Shown here piece after piece: positions 25,440 through 36,645 of a stretch of 64,000 nucleotides of DNA. The notes under the pieces were generated by a model. The model was not told the DNA's origin. It worked only from the letters and a program-made list of their open reading frames with translations, and made no database searches. Source of the stretch: Piezodorus guildinii (lineage: Eukaryota; Arthropoda; Insecta; Hemiptera; Pentatomidae); assembly GCA_023052935.1 (NCBI GenBank), contig CM041292.1, positions 170,761,900 through 170,825,899 of the forward strand, written 5' to 3'. How positions within the stretch are numbered: the first letter of the stretch is position 1; each line of letters begins with the position of its first letter. A program made the translations under genes and the position numbers.

Positions 25440-25672
25440 CTTTAGAAGGCGAACCTGGTGTGAGGAAACCCTCCTGGGTTATACCCAGTCTCTATTAAGT
25501 GGGTACTCGAAAATGGACAAACAAAACCTGGCGGCTGAGCGTGATATCGGCTGTATCACCTCATTGCACTGCCGGTGGCCTAGAAACAGTACGAGCTCTA
25601 TATGTACTGAGCCCAAGACCCTTTATGGGTAGTAGTGGTACAGGTAAATTTTTTTTTTTTTTTTTTTTTTTA
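25440..25672 (+). mobile_element. SINE family 1, tail portion
   Basis: The body matches 3360-3560 in phrases such as 'tatacccagtctctattaa', 'cctggcggctgagcgtga' and 'cctagaaacagtacga'. The tRNA-like head is not visible. A poly-T run at 25648-25671 follows, so the end could instead be the 3' side of a reverse insertion. The open frame across it is incidental. Confidence 0.65.
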
Positions 25673-27386
25673 ATCTACAATTATAAATCTTGATAGCACA
25701 TAGGCGTCCCGACTTTTCCTATCAGAAATATATTTAAATTAGGCGGAATTACATTTAATTTGATATACAAGCCAAATTCTCCAATTTTATTTGGTTTATT
25801 TTAAGTCCAGGGAATGGTTAAATTCGTTTTCTTCAGCCAATTCAATCTTATTCTTTTCGTCGGATATGTGTTCTGTAATCTTAAGTTTCAATTAAGCAGA
25901 ATATTGTGAAGGAATACTCAACTATTCCTTTTGGTTATCTTTTTCTTTTTTTTATTTACTTTTCGACATCTAGATAATTTCTGTATTAATTTAAAAGTTG
26001 CAACTAGGTGGAAACAATTTCATGCAATATGGAAGCTTGCTTTCTCAATGTTAGAATTCTACAAAATATAAAGCAATTTTTAAAAATATGTTTTGTATTT
26101 AAAATCCATTACTTTTTCCTATTTAAAATTTTAATGAAGGCGATAAATCATTTCTCTTAACTACATTAATGTTTGCAATATCTCGTATCTATTCCTTCAA
26201 ATAAATCCTGATTTGTATATAAACATTGAAGTCTTAAAGTTTCATTCGTATGTTTTATATTAAGACAACTTTTTTTTTATTGATGCAAAGATGCGTAGAG
26301 ATAAATAAGGTTTTTATTTTTCCACTCCTAAGTTTGCAATAGGAGAGATTTATTGTCATGTAACTATCCTTGCAATGGTCTTATGAGCCCGTAACATAAA
26401 TTGCTGATTTACTAGCAATTCTAATTCATTAGGGCATCGGTTCCGTTTTATATTGGTATTCCACAGACTATGCTTTTGCAGAAATATGTTTTTAGAATTA
26501 GTTTTATTTAAGCTGTAGGATAAGAAATGCCCCCACTTTCAACCGTCGGCCATATTACAAGTGGATGGGCTTTACGCCAACTACTGTCTCCATATAGCTT
26601 AGTCCCACTCGATGAACATTTAGTAAATAAATAGGGCAACACTGACTATGCGCGACTTAAGGGGCTTGGATTTTTCATAATATTTGCAAAAACCGAAACT
26701 AAATTATGTAAAGTTGTTAATAATTATTGGTACATATCTGATGTCTTCCATCAGGAACTATGAAATTTTTTTCTATTGCAGACTATAGGCATTCCATATA
26801 TTATAGTAACACAACAAATTAGTGTAAATAATTTTATCCTGGGATATAAACAATGATCGAAATAAGTACAGTATGTCTGGCTTCAGCCAAATCCATAATT
26901 ATTTACCGGCTAATGATAATAAAAATATTATACTAAAATTTAAAAAAAATTACAAATCAAAACTGATGATAACTTTGAATGGATTTAGTTGTGTATTATA
27001 CCTCTACTTGATTTGTTCAAGATTGATGCATGTGTTCGGAAAATACATCTCTAATATGGTGGAGAAATAAATGGTGTTTAAATTTGGTTTGGAGAGAGAA
27101 AATACTTTATTTATAAAGCAGTGCTGCCCAACTATATAGGTTTCTTACAACATAGCATATATAATTATATAAGTATTAATATAATTACATCTTTGTTTAT
27201 TATTATTAAATTATTTCATTTTTTCAATTTAGGTTTATTATTACTATTATTTTTTTTGTACATGTAAACTCTCTTAAATAAAAAACAACAAAATATTTGC
27301 ACATTACCATGGTAATCGTAAGATTAATATTAATTACAAGATTTAAAAAAATTACACGGTAATCTTAACTTATTGAAAATATATAC
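25673..27386. other. Intergenic, nothing recognised
   Basis: A GC-richer patch near 26525-26660 has no motif I know. The small open frames here, including 26873-27070, are unsupported. Confidence 0.45.
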
Positions 27387-27389
27387 GTG

Positions 27390-28420
27390 TACACATGCCC
27401 CCTATGGATACCATGCATGTGGTGGTGGATGAAGTCCAATATTATATTTTCTGTCATCTTCGCTACGTCCCTAATATCCAGACAGAGATTCTCCAAGACG
27501 CTCCTCGTCGAGTTCGGTCACAGTTCCGCGAGCTCCGAACCAAAAGCCCTTCACGTAGAAGTCTCCCTCACCGAATCCCTCGCTAAACTTCTCCTTCAGA
27601 AAAGAGATACACTTATCATAAATTTCCTTCTTTTCCCTTTCCCCTTATCCCAACTTAGCGAGGTCATTATTCTCGTATTTAATCGTAGAACCCAAAATGA
27701 TTGCATACTTCTTGGTCTTATGAAACGCCACAACGTCAGCATATCGCGTGGATCCATCCGAATCTATGCAATAGATCTCATCAAAGCAGGCGTAGTTTCT
27801 CTCTTTGAGGAGCTTCATCAATTCATACTTGACTCAGTGTTGACGGCATGTTATGAGGAGGGAGTTTGAACATTTTCGCACCACGTGTGCTGGAGTTTCA
27901 TACTTTTCGAAGGGAGGTGGATAAGGAGTTCCAAATAACGGTAACATGGATGATAAAGGACTTAAAAAGGAAAAAAAAAAAAAGCCGTACTACGATAGGG
28001 TATATCGAAATCGATAGATTAATATCTTGTGTTTATGGCATATATGATAGAACGCAGAGTGAGAAGGTCAGGAATATAGAAAGATTTTCCGACTCTTAAG
28101 GATTGGAATTAGAAGAAACAAAGTAGGTATTTCCTTCGGCTATCAGGACCAGTGAGAAATGTGTGATCTCCGGAGAGGCCGTAAATAAATCTTATAAATC
28201 TGTTCATCAATCCTTTTAGCCTCATCTCGTTTTCACTAGAGTCCTCCATATACTAGGCATCCATAGTCAATGTGTGGAAATATGAGAGAGGACACTGGGA
28301 GATGACGGGTACTTCATCCATCATAGGTACTAAGAAAAGAGTCACGGAAACGTAGGAGCTGTTTGAGGATATACAGAGATGGATTTCCTGGTGATTTGGA
28401 GAATATGGTTAATAATATAG
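27390..28420 (-). pseudogene. LINE pol remnant with endonuclease-like C-terminus
   Basis: Two decayed blocks lie on the minus strand. 28420-28120 gives a polymerase thumb-like segment (HIDYGCLVY-like, then MNRFIRFIYG). 27990-27400 gives a decayed C...H...C element (ETPAHV plus a cysteine), then DEIYCIDSDGSTRYADVVAF, a short KKYAIIL strand and, after one stop, FWFGARGTV. This order resembles the C-terminal region of LINEs that carry a restriction-like nuclease after a zinc motif. Stops interrupt it. The plus-strand 160-codon frame at 27387-27869 is a shadow. Clade is uncertain. Confidence 0.55.
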
Positions 28421-29369
28421 GCAATCATGATATAATATAAATTGCATTCTTAAAATCCTGGTGCTTTCATCTCAAATTTCACTCACTTTCCTACTTAATG
28501 TTGTAATAAATGTTTCAGTGAAAATCGTCGCCGACGTTTTAATAGATATTTTATTTAGTTTCCATGGAACATCTTGGAATGATTCTAAAGTATAAGTTAT
28601 TGTTTATAATAAAAACTTGAGTTTATGAGTTTTTCGTCACCACCATTGACATCCACTACTTGATTTATTACACTGGTGCTTTTCTAGAATTAAAATTAAT
28701 CAAGCACTTTTAACCATCTTTTTATTTCAGGTCGTTTTCATCGTTAAAAGATATTCACCAATTTTTTTCTTATTACTAGTTATCAAATTCTTCCATTGCT
28801 TTTACCTATACATTTCTCAATGTGCCTTACAATGAGAGATGAGTATTTAGTTTAAAACAAAATGAAATTTAAGGACAATTTTGAAAATTCGGCATTAAAT
28901 TCCAATTCCCATCTTTAATTTATTTTAATGGGGATAGCATCTATTTGATGTTAAAGCACATTTCATTATGCATTGATATAACCAGTTAAATCAATATTGA
29001 GAATTATAAAAAGGTAATGCATGGTATAGAGTGGTGCAAATGCATCCGGATTTGGGTGAAAAAGCCACTGTTGCAACTATGGCAAATGCCTTCCTTGATA
29101 TAATATTTCAACTTCTTATGAATTTTCGTTATCACACTAGACAAGATACACGCAATTTGGCGCGAGGCTTGGTTATCAGGACTGAAGGAAATTTTCACGA
29201 TCCTAATAATTTTCTATTTATTCTATATTCATACACATTTCACGTATGGGCAATTCATACTAAATAAAAGTGAAAATATTAATGTAACAATTTAACTTAA
29301 TCCAAATGGGTCCTAATTCTAGTTTTCATGTAATTAATTCAATAAAAACTTCAGATTCTTGTAAATATT
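28421..29369. other. Intergenic, nothing recognised
   Basis: No supported gene. Opposed short frames near 29004-29267 have no motif. Confidence 0.4.
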
Positions 29370-29370
29370 T

Positions 29371-29600
29371 TTAATAAATTGTATATGACCCATTTTGATC
29401 TTTTACATGTTGCCATCTTTCATCATTTTGGTTGAATTTGGTCATCATTAACAGATGAAGGTCGACCCGAGCACTTTGCATCTTCAAGTCAAAATTTCCG
29501 GTTCTGAACCTTGCAAACCACTCACGGACGGTGCTTTCTCCTAAGGTATCTTCTCCATACACACTGCAAATTTTGTTAACCTTCTTTCCATCGGGTTTTT
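29371..29600 (-). pseudogene. mariner transposase N-terminal scrap
   Basis: The minus-strand frame 29562-29371 reads EDTLGESTVREWFARFRTGNF, typical of the second helix-turn-helix of mariner transposases that binds the terminal repeat. A short linker and a decayed tail follow. The catalytic DDD residues and the terminal repeats are absent, so this is a fragment. A poly-T run at 29599-29612 borders it. Confidence 0.75.
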
Positions 29601-29870
29601 TTTTTTTTTTTTCGGAAATAAAAAATGACGAACATTATATTGAACAAGCAAAATACCACTGAAAGATAAGGAATCTCGTTTGAAACTAATACATAAAAAC
29701 AGCTTAACTAATTAATCTTTTTTAGAATTTGTAAACATTATTGACCAAGTAAATATGATTTTATAAACACAGAGAGGATTAAATTTATATTTTGAAAAAA
29801 GCTACAAGCTTATTATACAATATATTAAATTAATAGTTTCATTATCTGGATAGAATTATCAAATTAAATT

Positions 29871-30700
29871 TTAAGGTTGATTTTGGGCTGAATAAATTCT
29901 TCCATAAATACTCAATTTTTTATTTCATCAGTATGACGTTTTGGGATATTCTCCCATCTTCAGAAGTCTACAAAGTATATTAAGCAATTACCATTACATT
30001 AAACATTACTATAATGAAGTGAATGGTTTAAGAAAATTTATAAATTAGGTGTCAATTGATAACAAAATTTAAAACTATTAAATAACAAATTTTAAAATCA
30101 GAAGGAGGCATTAAAAGCAAAAATTTAACAATGTTACATAGTACTTAGTTAAATAAATATTATAAAGTTACCTTGTTATATATTCAGTACTCCCAACATA
30201 TTCACTAATACACACATTGAGCTACGTAAAATAGTAAAATGAAGTCAATATTTAAATACATCAGATCTGAGCAAGAGTATTATTTACATTTATTATTAAT
30301 TATTTATATTATACTTTTAATTAAATCAGAATAGTGGTAACTCAAATGTCTGGAGTCAGTTTTAAAATTCACGGTTTTATCTATATTTTTATTGATATAT
30401 ATAGCCTCTATGGTTTTTCTATTTTGTTTATTTTTGACTATTTCCAAAATTTGTGGTCTATTGAGATCAAACTTATGTTTTAAATGTATGCTATGATAAA
30501 GATATTGTGATAAAGCAGTTGTATTTATATTTTTACTGTTGTTACAATTACTTTTGTGCTGTTTAGTTCTAGTACTAACTTTTTTGGACGTTTCCGCTAT
30601 GTGACATTTTTCACAGTCCAGACAATTTATTTTGTATACAACCTTTAATTTGTCTTCATTACTTATAGGTTCTTTTATTCAGCCCAAAATCAACCTTAAT
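29871..30700 (-). mobile_element. Penelope-like element fragment with GIY-YIG-like coding
   Basis: On the minus strand 30690-30280 encodes VYKINCLDCEKCHIAETSKK, then RTKQHKSN, an LYHSIHLKHKFD block and an EAIYI segment. This is the layout of the GIY-YIG endonuclease of Penelope-like elements. The usual YIG glycine and tyrosine are replaced (CHIAE), so it is unlikely to be active. A 26-bp sequence is present in opposite orientations at 29871-29896 and 30674-30699. A terminus-type phrase with CCCAAAACGTC on the minus strand lies at 29930-29960. The reverse transcriptase is missing. Confidence 0.75.
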
Positions 30701-32546
30701 AATTAAATGAGATCTTCCGTGGTTTAGAATATATTGATGTAACAAATTACTTTTCTTTCCGGCAAACTCAGGCATTTCGAAATGTCCTCATTAGGGTTAT
30801 CTGGTACTTTAAAAGATTTAGATAATATAATTAAAGATCGAAAGGTTCGTCAAATTTCTTTTCTTTTTTTTTTAAATCAAATATTTAATTAAACGTTTAC
30901 ACACATTTGAGCATTCATTTTTGTCACCCGCCGTTTTTCAAATATGGTTTCTATAACTGACTCTTCATTCTTCATTTGATTCTTTTATCTTTTAAATATG
31001 AAAATCGGACATATACTTTGAAATAGTAAAATTAGTCCTTTTCGGGCGTAACCAACCTCACCCACCCTAATATTGACAGTTAGACTTAAGTTACTTCGGA
31101 CCGCTTATTGCATCGGGAAGAGAGTTTCTATATTAAAAAGTGTCCTTTTTAGTGTGGTAATAGTTACCAGTGAATTATTTCGATTCGTATCCTTTTAAAA
31201 GGAGAATCGAGTCAAAAATGGTGGTTCTCTTCCATTTAGGGTTAGGGTATTGGAATAGGTGCTCAACCTCTTGGTTATTAGCACCGAATAAATTTGTAGT
31301 AACAGAATTTTTTACTCTTTTTATTTATTTATTTTTCCTTCTATATTTTTGTTTATTTTATTTTATTTTTTTTTCACATTCTGAATTAGTGAATTTATTT
31401 ATTTCTTCCATTTCAAACCGTATCCTGGTAAAAATAAATGTCAATTGTTAAGAATCCTTTCAACGAGAATGGCGTCTTATAGTAAAATTAGTCCTTTTTG
31501 GGGGTCACTGAGGGACTCTTCATTATTCATTTGATTCTTTTATCTTTAAAACCTAGACTTGTTTTTTTACTATATTAAAGTTATGGAATAAAATGTTTTA
31601 GTATGATTTGAAATAAAATTAAGTGCGTAGTTAGAACCTTTAGAAAATAACTGCGTTTCTAAATCGCGTTTTTCGGACCTGACAGCTCACTAGATAAAAT
31701 CAAATTGAAGATTTAGATAAAACTAAATGATGAGAATGCAAATATGTCAAAATATAATATGATAATATGTAAAAAAGTCCATTTGTACTTTTCAATTTTC
31801 AATTTTAAATCTCTAAAAACTAAAAAGTTAAGTTAGATCAAAACAAACAGTCGTTATGTTATAATGTTTTTCATTATAGTTATACATTTTCTATCTATAA
31901 ACAAAATTTATTTAACTACTTTTTCTAAATTTAATCAACTACTTTAATAAATGATGAAGTTGATTCAGAAATACGACCACAAGATAAGAACTGTTCCTGT
32001 CCTTATTGGTCTCAAGTATTGAATAAATAGTCTCACGAGCAAGAAAAATAAAATAAACATCTGGATTTCAATACTTCATCAACTTAAAATAAGAAAATAG
32101 AGAAGTGAAGGAGAAAAATAAATTATTAGAAAAAGGTGCTGAAACTTCTCTTTCGATTCGTGAAATCGGAACAGTAACGTAAGTTAAAATTTTCAAAGAC
32201 GATTCACAATACAAATCGTATAAAAGAACATCAAAAATTGTCTAGCTCTATGTAAAACCTGTTTATCCTTTAATACAGATGCATCAACAATAACGAAACA
32301 AGGTTAAAAATGGAGGAAAGACATTTTGGTGGCCGATTTAATTATAGCACCTTAGCAGGAGAGCACAGACAGCTTTCAAAAGCGGAAATATCTCAAACTA
32401 TTTTTGTAACTGACTCAACCGGAATAGTTTATAGGATCGATTGATTTATTGGAGGGCGTGATTTTAGTTTTTATAATATTTTTATATTAAAGTAAAACAT
32501 GAAAACTTATAAATCATAAGCATTTGTTTTTTCGTTTCTATTTTTT
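30701..32546. other. Intergenic, with a permuted pair of short repeats
   Basis: Two blocks recur in swapped order: 30959-30993 with 31513-31546, and 31025-31047 with 31480-31502. Otherwise the sequence is AT-rich without coding support; the frame at 31170-31451 is low in complexity. Confidence 0.45.
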
Positions 32547-32907
32547 ACTTTCAAATACCTATTTATGGAGTATATAAGTAAAGGGAATTATTGCGATCGC
32601 GTTTGTGTGTACGTGGTACGTATGGCACGATTTTATATTTAAGACTACTGTCAGATGTTACACCAACTTCTTCACCACAATCGGTAAACCAGAAGTGCCA
32701 CTTTATAAGATTCGTTTTGCACCAATTTTCTTAAAAATTACTATAACGATTTTGATTAAGCTCTACATTGATGTAAAATTAAATGAGCTTTAATATGTTA
32801 TAGGTTTCACTCTGATTGAAATAGTCTGACAGAGCTTAAATGCCGATATTTTAAATTCTCCCTCTAAAGTATCTTAAATTTTGTAAATTCGAAAAAAATA
32901 ACTATAT
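32547..32907 (+). mobile_element. Helentron-like element copy D, left half
   Basis: This matches the first part of copy B from 'gcgatcgcg' onward. It is interrupted at 32907 by the LTR retrotransposon and continues at 42598, where the sequence resumes in register with copies B and C. Confidence 0.75.
32904..32907. other. Target-site duplication, left (ATAT)
   Basis: The four bases directly before the left LTR are ATAT, equal to the four bases after the right LTR. Four to six bases is usual for Ty3/gypsy integration. Confidence 0.75.
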
Positions 32908-33469
32908 TGTTACGGGCTACGGGGTGTGAGAAATGAACTACTCCAGTTTACAAATTACAGATGTTTATTAATACAGAAAACACAAATACAAAGGGATTAC
33001 TAACCACTATATTAACAATAATAATGGAATTACCAGCTTACTACTAAACAGTATACATATAAAATCAGGTATTCCTAACAATTAAACTACTTACGTAAAT
33101 TTATACAATATGCTAGATTTATTCTAAAACTTACAACTATAAGTTATATATAAACTACAGTCTTCTAATTTCCCACCGACCGGTTATCACAATACTGACA
33201 CACAGTTTCACTACACTGTCACACTGTCACGAACGGTTCACTGTCACTGTTCACTGATACATCACAGATGCTTGTTGGGCCGGATTAGGACTGACTCACC
33301 CAGGCTTAGGGGACCGCTATTTGTACCAGCGCCGAATCTTCTAGACCCGGGCGCAGGTAAGGCGGGTGGGCCTTTCCAGGCACTTCGAGGACTGTCCAGG
33401 TCCAGAAGTCTCTAGCCTCATCTAGGCCCCTCCAGGCGTGGTCCACCCGTCATTGTCTTGACCGTAGCA
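32908..33469 (-). repeat. 3' LTR
   Basis: 562 bp, bounded by TGCTACGG and CCGTAACA on the minus strand (TG...CA). It appears identical to 42036-42597. A TATA-like run on the minus strand near 33148-33158 and an AATAAA near 32966 could mark promoter and polyadenylation signal; these are inferences. Confidence 0.95.
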
Positions 33470-36083
33470 CTACCCCCTCCTTAGACGTGCTCTGCCCCAG
33501 AGCACAGATTGCAGAAGCTGAGCGATGCTGATCTTCCTCCGATGTAGGTGTTTTGCCTTTCCAGGGGTTGAACGTGCATACCATTATGATGACTCCAGAG
33601 TTGGCGAACGTCTCTTCTACAATGTTCCTGACAATCCTCCACTCCAGGCCATCGTATCCACAACCCAACTTCGGGATGGCGAGCTTGGTGACACGCAGTT
33701 CCAGAAGCTTTCTCCGCAGGTCGTCAAGACTCCGGCGCAGTGTGTCGTATGTCGGCTTCTGCTCTGATGAACTCTTGGTAACCAAGTAAAACAGGTGCCG
33801 GCCTTCATGCTCTTGATGGAGAGTCTTCCCAACTCTTGGTCCCTGGCGTTCCAGCTCTTCAATTCCAGCGAACTTCTTCCTGAAGACCGTCGCAATCCCC
33901 CGGGAATCCCTCAGATGTTCGGCGACACAATGTGCTAGAGCATAGTCTACCGGTAACGAGAATATGTCTCTGTAAACTACCTGCGTTACCCTACGGGAGT
34001 CTGGCGCCTTAGGATGGGGAGTTAGGTCCTTGTCGGTGAGGTTCCTCACTTGCTGTTCCTCTGTAGGGCCATGGTTTCCCTTGTATGGAGCCAATCGGTT
34101 GAAATGGACTACCTTGGGTTTTCCTTTGGGCTGCTTCCTGATCCTATAGATGACATCATTGATCCTCTTGATGACCTCATACGGTCCGTCCCAGGAGTTT
34201 TGAAGTTTCGGTGAGTAGCCTTGCCTTCTTCGAGGATCGTGTAGCCAGACCAAGTCTCCAGGTTGGAAGCCACCTTTCTCTGCCTTGATGTCATAACGCT
34301 CCTTCATTCTGTCACTTGCTCCCTGGATGTTTGTGCGAACCTTCTCGTGAATAGTGTTCATTCGCTTCCGTAGGTTCGTGACGTAGTCTTCTCCGGCGAC
34401 CTCCTCATCCGGCTTGAAACCGAATTTCAGATCGCAAGGCAAGCGTAGTTCTCTGCCGAACACGACATTGGCGGGGGTCTGCCCTGTCGTTTCATTAACT
34501 GAACTACGATAGGCTAGCAGGAACAGATGAAGATATTGGTCCCAGTCTCGCTGATGGTCAGAAACTACCTTGGCCAAATATCGACCCATTGTCCTGTTCA
34601 TGCGCTCTACCATGCCATCGGACTGAGGGTGAAGAGGCGTCGTCCTGGTCTTTCGTATTCCTAGAGCCTCGCACATCCTGGTGAAGACTGCCGACTCAAA
34701 GTTTCTTCCTTGGTCAGCGTGAAGTTCCATGGGCACCCCAAACCGACTGACGAGCTGCTTCACGAGAACATCTGCAACCGTGTCGGCCTCCTGATTCGGA
34801 AGGGCGTAAGCTTCCACCCACTTTGAAAAATAATCCATGGCCACGAGAATATATCGGTTGCCATTATCTGTCACAGGAAAAGGGCCAGCGATGTCTACCG
34901 CTATTCTCTCGAATGGTGCTCCTATGTTGTATTTCTTCATAGGTGCCTTCTTTTTCCTTATCGGTCCATTAGAGGCGGCACAAGTTGCACACCGCCGGCA
35001 CCAATCTAACACATCGTCCTTGAGGTTTGCCCAGTAAAAGCGTTCACGAACCTTTTCTAATGTCCGGTGAACTCCAAGGTGGCCACCAGATGCTCCATCA
35101 TGTAATTCCCTCAGTACTTCGGGCACTTTAATCTTTGGTACGATGAGCTGTAGTCTCCGCTGATCTCCCTCTGTGTTCTCCAATGCTCGTTTCAGCAGAC
35201 CTTTGTCCAGTAGAATGGAGTCCCATTGAGCCCAATAGGTTTTTATATTTTTCGACATTGGAGCAACATCCTCCCAGCTTGGTCTCCTTTGGCCTGATAG
35301 CTTCCATTCCCTTATTTGTTTCAAGTCCGGGTCCTCGTCCTGTTCCTTTGCCAGTTGTGTGTCCTGCCAACCGTCGGTAACGACCGTAGTCCGCAACACT
35401 GTTGCTTGCTTTTCTTCTTGTCGAGAACAATGCTTGCATTCTCCATCACAGGGTCTCCTTGAGAGCGCATCCGCATTCCGGTGACTCGTTCCAGAACGAT
35501 GAGCAGATTCGAAGTCATATTCCTGAAGGCGCTCGATCCACCGTGCAACTTGTCCCTCCGGTGACTTGAATCGCAGCAGCCACATTAGAGCTGCGTGGTC
35601 CGTTCTCAGTAGAAATCTTCTTCCATACAGGTATTTATGAAAGTGCTCTATGGACTTAACCACTGCCAGAAGCTCTTTCATTGTGACACAGTAGTTGCGT
35701 TCTGGAGCTGACAGTGCTTTGCTGAAGTACCCAATAACCTTTTCTTCCCCGTCTTGGAGTTGGGAAAGGACGCTTCCAATAGCAGTGTTGCTGGCATCTG
35801 TGTCAAGAATGAACTTGCCCTCGGGACGTGGATAGCTTAGAATAGGCGCACTACTCAATTTCTTCTTTAACTCCTCAAATGAAGCCTGACACTCGCGATC
35901 CCAAAGGAAAGTCCGTTTTTCCTCAGTGAGCCTGGTAAGAGGTTTTGCGATGTTGGCGAATCCTTTCACGTACCTCCTGTAGTAGGTGCAGAGTCCGAGG
36001 AAACTTCTCACTTGGTGCTTATCTCGAGGTGCTGGCCAATTGGTGATCGCTGTAATCTTCTCTGGGTCAACAGCAACTCCGTT
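33450..36083 (-). CDS. Pol 3' half: RNase H, integrase, TARG1-like macro domain
   Basis: This open frame enters from the duplication junction at 36083; its first internal Met is at 36011 (853 codons from there; residues numbered from that Met). RNase H spans about 66-190 (LDTDAS). The integrase zinc domain has H304, H311, C341 and C344. The catalytic core has D373, D433 and E469, with 35 residues between the second and third. A tail ends near 645. Residues about 676-812 match the OARD1/TARG1 macro domain: [29 protein letters not shown] and IIMVCTF. Lysine 746 and aspartate 787 sit where that family keeps its catalytic pair. The usual glycine-rich GAGI loop reads DSRGIA. The stop lies about 20 bp inside the 3' LTR. 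Integrase inserts the cDNA. The macro domain would bind or remove ADP-ribose; this is an inference from family membership. Confidence 0.93.
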   Translation of the reverse strand, partial: NGVAVDPEKITAITNWPAPRDKHQVRSFLGLCTYYRRYVKGFANIAKPLTRLTEEKRTFLWDRECQASFEELKKKLSSAPILSYPRPEGKFILDTDASNTAIGSVLSQLQDGEEKVIGYFSKALSAPERNYCVTMKELLAVVKSIEHFHKYLYGRRFLLRTDHAALMWLLRFKSPEGQVARWIERLQEYDFESAHRSGTSHRNADALSRRPCDGECKHCSRQEEKQATVLRTTVVTDGWQDTQLAKEQDEDPDLKQIREWKLSGQRRPSWEDVAPMSKNIKTYWAQWDSILLDKGLLKRALENTEGDQRRLQLIVPKIKVPEVLRELHDGASGGHLGVHRTLEKVRERFYWANLKDDVLDWCRRCATCAASNGPIRKKKAPMKKYNIGAPFERIAVDIAGPFPVTDNGNRYILVAMDYFSKWVEAYALPNQEADTVADVLVKQLVSRFGVPMELHADQGRNFESAVFTRMCEALGIRKTRTTPLHPQSDGMVERMNRTMGRYLAKVVSDHQRDWDQYLHLFLLAYRSSVNETTGQTPANVVFGRELRLPCDLKFGFKPDEEVAGEDYVTNLRKRMNTIHEKVRTNIQGASDRMKERYDIKAEKGGFQPGDLVWLHDPRRRQGYSPKLQNSWDGPYEVIKRINDVIYRIRKQPKGKPKVVHFNRLAPYKGNHGPTEEQQVRNLTDKDLTPHPKAPDSRRVTQVVYRDIFSLPVDYALAHCVAEHLRDSRGIATVFRKKFAGIEELERQGPRVGKTLHQEHEGRHLFYLVTKSSSEQKPTYDTLRRSLDDLRRKLLELRVTKLAIPKLGCGYDGLEWRIVRNIVEETFANSGVIIMVCTFNPWKGKTPTSEEDQHRSASAICALGQSTSKEGVVLRSRQ
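33473..33482 (-). other. Polypurine tract
   Basis: On the minus strand AAGGAGGGGG precedes TAG and then the 3' LTR. It is the expected primer for plus-strand DNA synthesis, three bases away from the LTR edge. It lies within the last codons of pol. Confidence 0.8.
33575..33988 (-). other. Macro domain segment of pol (TARG1/OARD1-like)
   Basis: About 137 codons at the end of pol. Order of landmarks: RDIFSLP and [10 protein letters not shown] at the N-terminal nucleotide-binding strand, [11 protein letters not shown] helix, [30 protein letters not shown], then [11 protein letters not shown]. Spacing matches small stand-alone macro proteins of about 150 residues. In known homologues these enzymes remove ADP-ribose from acidic residues. 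Whether this copy is active cannot be read from sequence. Confidence 0.85.
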
Positions 36084-36435
36084 TTAAAGGGAAATTTTTG
36101 CGATCGCGTTTGGGGTGTTTCGGGGGTAGTATGGCACGATTTTTTTATTTAAGACCTTTCTGTCAGATGTTACACCAAAATTCTTAAACCCCAAACGGGG
36201 AAACCAGAAGTGCCACTTTTTAAGATTCGTTTTGCACCCAAATTTTTTTTAAAAATTACCCATAAGTTTTGATTAAGCGTACATTGATTTTTAAAAATTT
36301 AAAAGAGCTTTAAAATGTTATAGGTTTTACTCTGATTTAAATTTGTCTGACAGAGCTTAAATTTCCGATATTTTTTAAAATTTTCCCCTTAAAAATATCT
36401 TAAAATTTTTTAAAAAACAGAAAAAAAAACTATAT
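36084..36435 (+). repeat. Degraded duplicate of the left flank
   Basis: Corresponds to 32578-32907 (Helentron-like copy D) but with very many single-base insertions in T, A and G runs. Its presence inside pol is what breaks the gag-pol frame. The error pattern looks like uncorrected long-read sequence. Confidence 0.85.
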
Positions 36436-36645
36436 TTTTTACGGGGCCCACGGGGGGTTTTAGAAATGAAAATACTCCAGTTTACAAATTAAAAGATGTT
36501 TATTAATACAGAAAAACAAATACAAAGGGATTACTAACCATATATTAACAATAATAAAAGGAATTTTCCACTTACTACTAAACAGTATACTATAAAATCA
36601 GGGATTCCCAACAATTAAGCGTGTCCCCCGCTTTCGCCCGAGCAC
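36436..36645 (-). repeat. Partial, noisy LTR copy
   Basis: The first about 190 bp of the plus-strand LTR sequence can be followed with errors to 36619. It then jumps to the LTR edge and polypurine tract near 36646. About 350 bp of LTR are missing. Confidence 0.8.

Noticed and set aside
27387..27869. 160-codon plus-strand open frame
   Set aside because: The minus strand of the same interval encodes recognisable LINE sequence; the plus frame has no motif.
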